A stretch of DNA of 8,909 nucleotides, taken from the NCBI GenBank assembly GCA_900552055.1, contig URYI01000077.1, forward strand, positions 1 to 8,909, written 5' to 3'. Shown here in pieces: positions 1 to 5,356 of this stretch. Made by a program: the position numbers and the translations under genes. The DNA is from an uncultured Eubacteriales bacterium. GTDB lineage: Bacteria > Bacillota > Clostridia > Christensenellales > QALW01. Position 1 is the first letter of the stretch; every line of letters begins with the position of its first letter. Under the pieces are notes generated by a model that ran no database searches, was not told where the DNA came from, and saw only the letters and a list, made by a program, of their open reading frames with translations.

Positions 1-32
1 GGCCTTTGGCCCGCGGCGCGCGCCGCCCCCCC
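1..32. repeat. GC-rich palindromic tract at the left window edge
   Basis: Nearly all G or C. It contains an inverted repeat GGCC-TTT-GGCC at 1-11 and a perfect 14-bp palindrome GCGGCGCGCGCCGC at 13-26, followed by a C-run at 26-32. Composition switches abruptly to AT-rich DNA at 33, starting with TTAATTAA. No coding potential can be judged in so short a piece. It may be a low-complexity repeat at which an assembly stopped; its role is unknown. Confidence 0.4.
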
Positions 33-87
33 TTAATTAAATTTTTTGCACCCCGATTATCTTTAAAATAAGCAAACCTTAATTTTC

Positions 88-122
88 AAAAATAAAACGC
101 CGTCCGCACATGTGCGGACGGC
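88..122 (-). terminator. Rho-independent terminator of the alpha/beta hydrolase gene
   Basis: A perfect 24-nt palindrome at 99-122 gives a GC-rich stem of 10 bp closed by a CATG loop. On the minus strand it is followed by G, TTTT, A and TTTTT (98 down to 88). The T-rich tail exists only on the minus strand, and the hairpin begins 11 nt after the hydrolase stop codon, so it terminates that gene. Confidence 0.85.
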
Positions 123-133
123 ATAAATTCAAA

Positions 134-982
134 TTAAACTATTTCGTCAGTAAGCAAAAGCTCTATCGCCTTCCGGTTAATCTCTCTATGCTTCTCCTCA
201 TGCAGCATATGCCCGCCGTTACGGACGGTAGCCGCATATACGTTAGGTATGGCATCTTCAAAGCTTTCCAGGTATTCCAATGGATTCCATTGGTCATTTT
301 CCCCCCAGAAAATATAAATGGGACAGTTAATGGCCCCCATATTCTCATGAACCTCGCTGTCATCCCAGTTATTCAGCGTTGTATAAACCGCGTCCCTGGC
401 ATATTTATTATGCAAAAACTCATAATAAACATCCACCATCTCATCCGTCACCAACGTCTTGTCAAAATAAGCGGTATTTAAAATATTTCTTATAGTATTT
501 TTGCTGAAAGTAATAAACGAAATATCCGAGATTATGGGAATGGTCATGTTCCTTATCTGGCTTGGATAATTTTCTGTCGGCCCGCCGGGCGATAACAGCA
601 CCAGCTTTTTAACCCTTTCAGGAAAAGCCAGCGCAAAATCCATAGCTATTACGCCGCCCGTTGAAAAGCCTACTATATTCGCCGAATCTATATTCAGTGC
701 GTTCATGAAGGACAACAGAAATTCGCTGTAATCTTCTATAAGGTAATCGCCATCTGAACCATCGGTAGAGCCGTGCCCCATTAAATCAGGCACGATTACC
801 CTAAAGCACGCCGCAAAGTCCTCAATATTGTTTCTGAAAGTATAGATGGACTGGCCGACGCCATGAACAAATATAACCGGAGTACCGTAGCCTTCTTCAT
901 AATAATGGACATTCAGCCCGTCGCAATCAAGATACTGGCCAAATTCCCCCTCAGCAAACATATTGCGTTTAGCAGCGCTCAT
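134..982 (-). CDS. Alpha/beta-hydrolase fold protein (esterase or related serine hydrolase)
   Basis: A 282-residue cytoplasmic alpha/beta hydrolase of typical family length, with no signal peptide. Counting from the chosen ATG, the oxyanion-hole motif HGVG is at 40-43, the nucleophile elbow GFSTGG at 105-110 (Ser107), the acid probably Asp230 in GEND, and the catalytic His258 in NGGH. The triad is therefore complete. The cap region (about 135-205) is variable, so the substrate (ester, lactone, peroxide or C-C bond) cannot be predicted. The open frame extends to a TTG at 1048, but the ATG at 982 has GGAG 8 nt upstream and the region between holds a hairpin, so I prefer 982. It is transcribed away from the lipoate ligase gene and followed at once by a strong terminator, so it is probably monocistronic. 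Confidence 0.9.
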   Translation of the reverse strand: MSAAKRNMFAEGEFGQYLDCDGLNVHYYEEGYGTPVIFVHGVGQSIYTFRNNIEDFAACFRVIVPDLMGHGSTDGSDGDYLIEDYSEFLLSFMNALNIDSANIVGFSTGGVIAMDFALAFPERVKKLVLLSPGGPTENYPSQIRNMTIPIISDISFITFSKNTIRNILNTAYFDKTLVTDEMVDVYYEFLHNKYARDAVYTTLNNWDDSEVHENMGAINCPIYIFWGENDQWNPLEYLESFEDAIPNVYAATVRNGGHMLHEEKHREINRKAIELLLTDEIV

Positions 983-1020
983 AATTAATGCTCCGTTTCT
1001 CCGGCGAATAAATTTATCCC

Positions 1021-1046
1021 GGGCACTGTCGCCGGACAGTCTGCCC
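1021..1046 (-). promoter_or_regulatory. Hairpin in the leader of the hydrolase gene
   Basis: An interrupted inverted repeat: GGGCACTGTC at 1021-1030, loop GCCG, GACAGT at 1035-1040, two unpaired bases, then GCCC at 1043-1046. This gives a 6-bp inner and a 4-bp outer stem. It lies between the candidate promoter and the ribosome binding site of the minus-strand hydrolase. It could be an mRNA structure or a protein-binding operator; there is no T-tract next to it to make it a terminator. Confidence 0.4.
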
Positions 1047-1080
1047 AATGCGCTTTAAGCCTGCGCGATATACTATATAT

Positions 1081-1110
1081 ATAATACTACAAAAGCCGCT
1101 CTTTTTGCAA
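1081..1110 (-). promoter_or_regulatory. Candidate sigma-A promoter of the hydrolase gene
   Basis: On the minus strand, a -35-like TTGCAA (1110 down to 1105), an 18-bp spacer and a -10-like TATTAT (1086 down to 1081). The match is 4/6 and 5/6. Surrounding DNA is very AT-rich, so chance matches are likely and other -10 choices exist nearby. Predicted start near 1074 gives a leader of about 90 nt that includes the hairpin at 1021-1046. Confidence 0.35.
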
Positions 1111-1129
1111 CACCATATTTAAAAAATGT

Positions 1130-1158
1130 TTTACTTTTGCCGTTTTACCGTATATAAT
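1130..1158 (+). promoter_or_regulatory. Candidate upstream promoter of lplA
   Basis: TTTACT (1130-1135), a 17-bp spacer and a perfect TATAAT (1153-1158). The -35 is weak (4/6) but the -10 and spacing are ideal. It would give a leader of about 75 nt for the lipoate ligase gene and may act in tandem with the promoter at 1175-1202. Confidence 0.35.
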
Positions 1159-1174
1159 TTTTTCAGCAGGCTTT

Positions 1175-1202
1175 TTTACACGATAACTTGGCCTGCTATA
1201 CT
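1175..1202 (+). promoter_or_regulatory. Candidate extended -10 promoter of lplA
   Basis: TTTACA (1175-1180, 5/6), a 16-bp spacer and TATACT (1197-1202, 5/6), with an extended -10 TG at 1194-1195. The predicted start is near 1209, giving a leader of about 30 nt. This is the better of the two lplA promoter candidates. A 7-bp inverted repeat, AGCAGGC at 1165-1171 and GCCTGCT at 1191-1197, brackets the -35 and overlaps the -10, which suggests an operator. Confidence 0.5.
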
Positions 1203-1239
1203 TGCAACCATATATTAAAATATATTTAAGGCGGTAAAA

Positions 1240-2205
1240 ATGATTACTCATATTATTCAGTCCCAAAGCACAGACCCCAGAATTAATCTTGCGCTTGAAG
1301 AACATCTCGGACGAATCTGCGGGAATAACGATGTTTGGCTTTTTCTATGGCAGAACAGCGATACCATAGTAATAGGACGCAATCAAAATCCGTGGCGGGA
1401 ATGCCGCGTCTCTCTTCTTAAAAAGGACGGCATATTTCTTGTGCGCCGCAATTCAGGCGGAGGCGCCGTTTTTCACGACCTCGGAAACATTAATTTTACT
1501 TTTATTGCCTCCAAGCACCTATATGACCTTGATAAACAACTTAAAACGGCACTGACTGCCCTATCTTCCTTTGGAATACAGGCGGAATTTTCAGGCAGGA
1601 ATGATATAACTGCCGGCGGCCGCAAATTTTCCGGCAATGCTTTTACGCATAAAAAAAATGTTTCCATCCAGCACGGTACTTTGCTGGTTAACTCGGATAT
1701 GGACAAATTGTCCAGATATCTTACGGCCAGCAAAGCTAAATTGCAAAGCAAAGGCGTGGCCAGCACAAGGTCAAGAGTGTGCAACTTAAGCGAGCTTTGT
1801 CCGTCTATTACAATGGATCAGCTTAAGTCCAGCTTGCATTCAGCTTTTAATCAAGTATATCAGGCCCAGGCAGTTTGCGAGTCCAATGTCAGCCCTTCAG
1901 ATTATTCTGATCTTATAGATAAATTTTCCTCAGATGAATGGACTTTTATGGAGTCCCCCGCCTTTGCGGCGCAATTTGAAACCCGTTTCTCATGGGGAGA
2001 AGTACAGCTTTATATTGAAACCGAGCATGGATTGATAAAAAATGCCAGATTATTTTCTGATGCTATGGACGCTGATTTTATATTGAGTATTGCGCCATGT
2101 TTAGAAAGGATTGTTTTTTCCTCCGAAAATATGGCCTCGGTATTTGACGATAAGCAAGCGCAAGGTGCTGATCTGAAAAACTGGTTGCTTTCTCTTGAGC
2201 TATAA
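1240..2205 (+). CDS. lplA: Lipoate-protein ligase A
   Basis: A 321-residue enzyme of the LplA family. It activates free lipoate with ATP to lipoyl-AMP and transfers it to a lysine of lipoyl domains (2-oxoacid dehydrogenase E2 subunits or glycine cleavage H protein). The lipoate/adenylate loop RRNSGGGAVFHD is at 69-80, the catalytic Lys is probably Lys129 in GGRKFSGNA, the strand QHGTLLVN is at 144-151, and the KGVASTRSRV loop is at 171-180. A C-terminal accessory domain occupies about 228-321, so this is the full two-domain ligase rather than an LplJ-like truncated form or an LipB transferase. The ATG has AAGGCGG 5 nt upstream. No lipoyl-domain gene is visible here, so the partner protein is unknown. 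The small ORF 80 nt downstream may be co-transcribed, because no terminator lies between them. Confidence 0.93.
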   Translation: MITHIIQSQSTDPRINLALEEHLGRICGNNDVWLFLWQNSDTIVIGRNQNPWRECRVSLLKKDGIFLVRRNSGGGAVFHDLGNINFTFIASKHLYDLDKQLKTALTALSSFGIQAEFSGRNDITAGGRKFSGNAFTHKKNVSIQHGTLLVNSDMDKLSRYLTASKAKLQSKGVASTRSRVCNLSELCPSITMDQLKSSLHSAFNQVYQAQAVCESNVSPSDYSDLIDKFSSDEWTFMESPAFAAQFETRFSWGEVQLYIETEHGLIKNARLFSDAMDADFILSIAPCLERIVFSSENMASVFDDKQAQGADLKNWLLSLEL

Positions 2206-2285
2206 AGTAATATATACTACCAAAAGCGCATATATATCTAATACATGATTTTCAACTACTCTTTTATGTATAAGGAGAGAATAAT

Positions 2286-2516
2286 ATGCGCAGATTTGGA
2301 CTTTATAATGCTGTTAAACAGGGAAAAATGACCTCCGAGCCAGGCGACCCTAATCAGACAATTGTTACTGATTCCGCCCCATCAGAAAAAAACGAGGCTG
2401 CTCCGGTCCAACAGCCCCGTAAAAAATATAGTGCTTATCGCACTATACTTTCACGTCATGAAGAAGCCGCGAACAGAATCCCGGACGCCGTTGATGATTT
2501 GCATAACAATGAGTAG
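2286..2516 (+). CDS. Small hydrophilic protein of unknown function
   Basis: A 76-residue protein that I do not recognise. The evidence that it is translated is a strong AAGGAGA ribosome binding site 7 nt before the ATG and a strong terminator downstream. The middle (about 15-45) is rich in Ser, Pro, Glu, Asn and Gln and looks disordered. Residues 46-66 (RKKYSAY through EEAANRI) are basic then mixed and could form a short helix. There are no cysteines, no membrane segment and no signal peptide. It lies 80 nt after lplA on the same strand and probably shares its transcript, but nothing ties it to lipoate metabolism. Confidence 0.65.
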   Translation: MRRFGLYNAVKQGKMTSEPGDPNQTIVTDSAPSEKNEAAPVQQPRKKYSAYRTILSRHEEAANRIPDAVDDLHNNE

Positions 2517-2547
2517 CTTAATTACATAGGGATTTTTCTTAGCAAGT

Positions 2548-2563
2548 TTTTTCACGTGCAACA
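2548..2563. promoter_or_regulatory. Second, degenerate parS-like site
   Basis: TTTTTCACGTGCAACA matches the conserved bacterial parS 16-mer TGTTTCACGTGAAACA at 14 of 16 positions, with the central CACGTG intact. It lies in the noncoding stretch after the small ORF, about 2.5 kb from the better site upstream of parA. One half-site is damaged, so ParB binding may be weak; it could also be chance. Confidence 0.35.
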
Positions 2564-2623
2564 CTCCCGAGGAAAACAAAAGAAAAGCAACGGAAATTTG
2601 ATAGAACCGGTTTTATAAGCAAA

Positions 2624-2664
2624 TATGGTGCAGTACCGATAAAAGTACTGCACCATACTTTTTT
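2624..2664 (+). terminator. Rho-independent terminator after the lplA / small ORF unit
   Basis: A perfect 13-bp stem, TATGGTGCAGTAC at 2624-2636 pairing with 2645-2657, with an 8-nt loop. It is followed by C and six T (2659-2664) on the plus strand. It lies 108 nt past the small ORF stop and ends the plus-strand transcription unit. Confidence 0.9.
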
Positions 2665-2665
2665 A

Positions 2666-2921
2666 GAGGTATTATCCTTAAATAAAAATATACTTCGATA
2701 CCCATTCACGCAGGAATTTTCGGCTTCCAGATGATTATAAAACCAACATATCTATCCTGCAGTCGGAAACTTTTGCAGAAATTTTCCATTGATAACAACA
2801 GGAATCGGACAAATACATATCGGATTATTTTCAAACTGCGCGCAGCAAAGCGAGCGTACTATACTTACAAAAATGGTTTATTCTTTAATAGCGTTATCTA
2901 TCTGAAAATACCATTACTAGA
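2666..2921. other. Gene-free stretch between convergent units
   Basis: About 255 nt of AT-rich DNA between the plus-strand terminator and the stop of the minus-strand zinc-ribbon gene. I see no convincing gene. A palindrome CTGCGCGCAG is at 2836-2845. A weak nested inverted repeat at 2872-2915 (AATGGT with ACCATT, enclosing GATAG with CTAT), followed on the minus strand by a short T-run, could be a poor terminator for the zinc-ribbon gene. Confidence 0.4.
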
Positions 2922-3236
2922 TTATTTAAATGCATATAAAACCGCTATTATTATTAAAACAGCTATAATTATTATAAATAATGATATTGCTTTAAGCATT
3001 CTTCCAGGAATAATTTTTTGAAAATTCCCAGCCTGTTTATTCTCATAGAAATTGGCTCGTTCTTGCGATCTTGAAAGTTCCTTCCCTAGAGTTTTTATCA
3101 AGCGTTCCATTTCTGTTTGGTTCTCATCAACCAGCAGCATCTCTGCTCCGCAGTAATCACATACTACTTTATCCGAATCGCCGTCAACCCTTAACTTAGC
3201 TCCGCATTTCTTACATTCCAATAAAACAAGCTTCAT
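2922..3236 (-). CDS. Zinc-ribbon protein with a C-terminal membrane anchor
   Basis: A 104-residue protein. The N-terminus carries a four-cysteine zinc ribbon: Cys8-x2-Cys11 and Cys26-x2-Cys29. A charged, probably helical linker follows (about 38-70, rich in Glu, Lys, Arg and Gln). The C-terminus has one very hydrophobic segment at about 82-103 with only two residues after it, so the protein is probably tail-anchored with the ribbon in the cytoplasm. There is no signal peptide. AAGGAGG lies 13 nt upstream of the ATG, longer than usual, but no other in-frame start is available without crossing a stop. It lies 115 nt after parB on the same strand with no terminator between, so it may be read from the parAB transcript. 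Its function is unknown; the architecture recalls short zinc-ribbon proteins common in Firmicutes. Confidence 0.8.
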   Translation of the reverse strand: MKLVLLECKKCGAKLRVDGDSDKVVCDYCGAEMLLVDENQTEMERLIKTLGKELSRSQERANFYENKQAGNFQKIIPGRMLKAISLFIIIIAVLIIIAVLYAFK

Positions 3237-3351
3237 ATATTAATTCAATCCTCCTTTTACCCGCAATAGGCAGAACCCTGGCAGGCGAAATACATATTGC
3301 CGTCATTCTTTAACTTTACATACATATTAACGTCAAATAGTCTGGTATATT

Positions 3352-4257
3352 TTATAAAGCTGTTTTTGCCGCTTCTTCGGGGTCGGTCATAAGCAGCTTT
3401 ATAAGGCCCTCCAATTCATCCATGGAATAATAATCTATTTCCATTTTACCCTTCTTAACCGTACCGGCTATTTTCACGCGCGTCCCCAGCCGGCGGCAGA
3501 GCATCTCCTCAAAAGAGGTCAGTTCCGTTTCCCTATGAGGCATATCCTGATAAATCTTATTCAATTTATGCTGGCGGGCCATAGCTTCTACCTGCCGCAC
3601 GGACAGCTTATTCGCAGCAGCTTTGCGCGCAAGCCTTATTTGAACTTCAGGCTCATCAATTGAAAGGATAGCTCGTGCATGACCAGCGCTTATGCTGCCC
3701 GCATCCACCAATCTTTTAACATCCGAGCTCAACTCCAGCAATCTAAGCGAATTTGCAATGCTGCTTCGCGCCTTTCCAAGCTTTTGAGCCAACTCCTGCT
3801 GAGTTAGGCCAAATTCATCCATAAGAGCCTTCATTGCTTCCGCCTCTTCAATAGCGGTCAAATCCTCTCTCTGCAAGTTTTCTATAAGAGCAAGCTGCAT
3901 GACCTGCTGCCGGCTTAAATTTTTAATTATAGCTGGTATTTTCTTTTCATTAAGCAATTTAAACGCTCTGAACCGACGTTCTCCCGCAATTATCTGGTAT
4001 CTCTCCCCAATTTTCTGAACCGCGATAGGCTGCAAAAGCCCGTTTTCTTTAATAGAAGCGGCCAGTTCCTCCAAAGCCTCTTTGTCAAAATTCTTGCGGG
4101 GCTGATTTTTATTAATATCGATATCGCTTAGATTAATATTGATTATATATTCTCCGCTTTCTGACGTAGGAGCTTTTATCTGCTCCAAAACCCCTTCGCT
4201 GCTGAAAAGCGCATCCAGTCCTCTTCCCAATCCGGTATTTTTCTGTTTAGCAGCCAT
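3352..4257 (-). CDS. parB: Chromosome partitioning protein ParB (Spo0J type)
   Basis: A 301-residue ParB. It binds parS, loads and slides as a CTP-dependent clamp, and works with ParA to segregate origins; in this family it also recruits SMC/condensin. The N-terminal ParA-interaction motif GLGRGLDALF is at 9-18. The CTP-binding ParB/Srx domain (about 38-135) carries GERRFRA at 92-98 and ENLQRED at 126-132. The parS-binding helix-turn-helix lies around 149-178, with SAGHARAIL at 190-198 in the flanking helices, and the C-terminal dimerisation domain covers about 245-290. The GLGRGL motif argues for ParB rather than Noc. An earlier ATG at 4263 exists, but GGAGG is only 1 nt from it and 7 nt from the ATG at 4257, so I choose 4257. 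The binding site lies in the last codons of parA. Confidence 0.95.
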   Translation of the reverse strand: MAAKQKNTGLGRGLDALFSSEGVLEQIKAPTSESGEYIININLSDIDINKNQPRKNFDKEALEELAASIKENGLLQPIAVQKIGERYQIIAGERRFRAFKLLNEKKIPAIIKNLSRQQVMQLALIENLQREDLTAIEEAEAMKALMDEFGLTQQELAQKLGKARSSIANSLRLLELSSDVKRLVDAGSISAGHARAILSIDEPEVQIRLARKAAANKLSVRQVEAMARQHKLNKIYQDMPHRETELTSFEEMLCRRLGTRVKIAGTVKKGKMEIDYYSMDELEGLIKLLMTDPEEAAKTAL

Positions 4258-4259
4258 GC

Positions 4260-5030
4260 TCATCCCTCCTCGTTTCTGCGTATAAGTTCTTCAGCAAGTT
4301 CTCGATAGCTCTGTGCCCCCTGGCACCGTGGGTCATATAACTCTATGGGCTGTCCATAGCTGGGAGCTTCGGCCAGTCGTATATTTCTTGGTATGGTTGT
4401 GGAATACACCTTGTCAGCAAAATATTTTTTTACCTCTTCCACCACCTGCATGCTTAAATTAGTCCTGACGTCATACATTGTGCAAACCACACCGTCAATG
4501 TATAAATCCCTGTTAAGATGCTTTTTAACTAATGAAACGGTGTTCATAAGCTGCCCCAGTCCTTCCAGGGCAAAAAATTCGCATTGTATGGGAACCAATA
4601 CGGAGTTTGCCGCCGTTAGCGCGTTTAATGTCAGTGTTCCTAAAGCCGGAGGGCAATCTATAAATATGTAGTCATACAGATGAAGTATATCCTCCAAAGC
4701 ATTTTTAAGCACATGCTCGCGCCTTGTCATTTCCAGCAATTCAACTTCCGCTCCCGCCAGCGCAATCCCCGATGGAAGCAAATCCAGCTGCGCCGCAGCT
4801 GATTTTATTATTACCTCCTCCGGCCGGTTCTGTCCCGTAAGCACATGATAGACGCAAGGGCTGTCCGTCTTTTTCTCTACGCCCAGCCCGCTTGTAGCAT
4901 TTCCCTGGGGGTCTAAATCTATGAGCAGTGTCCTGCGGCATTTGGCCGCAACCGCGCACGAAAGATTTATGGCGGTGGTAGTCTTGCCTACTCCGCCCTT
5001 CTGATTGGATATTGCAATCGTTCTAGCCAT
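4260..5030 (-). CDS. parA: Chromosome partitioning ATPase ParA (Soj type)
   Basis: A 256-residue ParA/MinD-family ATPase, the usual length for chromosomal Soj proteins. ATP-bound dimers coat the nucleoid, and ParB stimulates hydrolysis. The deviant Walker A motif KGGVGKTTT is at 11-19, the A' motif IDLDPQGN at 37-44 and Walker B YIFIDCPP at 121-128. NIRLAEAPSYGQPI at 216-229 is typical of Soj. There is no N-terminal helix-turn-helix extension as in plasmid type Ia ParA, which supports a chromosomal role. The frame opens at an ATG at 5051, but the ATG at 5030 has GGAG 6 nt upstream and starts the conserved MARTIAISNQ sequence. The stop overlaps the alternative ATG of parB and lies 2 nt before the preferred one, so translation is coupled. 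Unlike many Firmicutes, rsmG and mnmG are not upstream; nrdG is. Confidence 0.96.
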   Translation of the reverse strand: MARTIAISNQKGGVGKTTTAINLSCAVAAKCRRTLLIDLDPQGNATSGLGVEKKTDSPCVYHVLTGQNRPEEVIIKSAAAQLDLLPSGIALAGAEVELLEMTRREHVLKNALEDILHLYDYIFIDCPPALGTLTLNALTAANSVLVPIQCEFFALEGLGQLMNTVSLVKKHLNRDLYIDGVVCTMYDVRTNLSMQVVEEVKKYFADKVYSTTIPRNIRLAEAPSYGQPIELYDPRCQGAQSYRELAEELIRRNEEG

Positions 5031-5075
5031 TCTTTTCTCCGCAAAAATCATTTAATCATTTCTCAATTCTCATAT

Positions 5076-5081
5076 ATTATA
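5076..5081 (-). promoter_or_regulatory. Candidate -10 element of the parAB promoter
   Basis: A perfect TATAAT on the minus strand (5081 down to 5076). The hexamer 17 bp upstream (5104 down to 5099, TTTCCT) is a poor -35. Start near 5069 would give a leader of about 40 nt before the preferred parA ATG. The parS-like site lies about 40 bp further upstream, so ParB bound there could affect this promoter. Confidence 0.4.
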
Positions 5082-5105
5082 TAGCATAATTCATGAAAAG
5101 GAAAG

Positions 5106-5142
5106 AAAAAATAAAAAAGTTGTTTCACGTGGAACCAACTTT
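5106..5142 (-). terminator. Terminator-like hairpin enclosing the parS-like site
   Basis: AAAGTTG at 5116-5122 pairs with CAACTTT at 5136-5142 around a 13-nt loop. On the minus strand the second arm runs into a T-rich tail (5118 down to 5106, interrupted by one A). It could stop transcripts entering from nrdG before the parAB promoter. The stem is AT-rich, so termination may be partial. Confidence 0.45.
5121..5136. promoter_or_regulatory. parS: parS site upstream of parA
   Basis: TGTTTCACGTGGAACC matches the conserved parS 16-mer TGTTTCACGTGAAACA at 14 of 16 positions. The central CACGTG is intact and the left half TGTTTCAC is perfect; the GTGGAAC right half is the form seen in other bacterial parS sites. 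It lies 91 bp upstream of the parA ATG, the usual neighbourhood for chromosomal parS, and the cognate ParB gene is in the same window. Confidence 0.8.
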
Positions 5143-5356
5143 CTTATCTCACAAAGCTAAATGCAATGCCTGCGAATTGAAATATCCCTATCTAAATATC
5201 CCAAACAAAACACGCTTTAAAATATTACGACAATTATAAAGCCCTATTCCCAATCCGTATGCAACGCTTAAAACCGCTTCTTCAAGTAGTACTTAAAAAG
5301 ATATATTTATTATACTGCATCTATCCCGCCTTCGGTATGCTGACAAATAAAAACAG
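5143..5356. other. Gene-free stretch between nrdG and the parAB promoter region
   Basis: About 210 nt of AT-rich sequence downstream of nrdG. No convincing gene or strong hairpin is visible. A 34-codon minus-strand open frame (5188-5292) without a start codon or ribosome binding site is present and is probably chance. The first terminator-like structure for nrdG is the one overlapping parS at 5106-5142. Confidence 0.4.

Noticed and set aside
983..1048. N-terminal extension of the hydrolase to a TTG at 1048
   Set aside because: It starts at a rare codon, crosses a hairpin and lacks a good ribosome binding site; the ATG at 982 has GGAG at 8 nt.
1087..1305. Minus-strand 72-codon frame across the hydrolase-lplA intergenic region
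   Set aside because: It starts inside lplA on the opposite strand, covers the promoter region and has no ribosome binding site or recognisable motif.
2731..3021. Plus-strand 96-codon frame
   Set aside because: No ribosome binding site, AT-rich and isoleucine/asparagine-rich translation, and its 3' third is antisense to the membrane segment of the better-supported zinc-ribbon gene.
5188..5292. Minus-strand open frame without a start codon, VLLEEAVLSVAYGLGIG-like, as a gene remnant
   Set aside because: Its translation looks somewhat protein-like, but it is short, bounded by stops, has no start codon, and I recognise no family, so a pseudogene cannot be supported.
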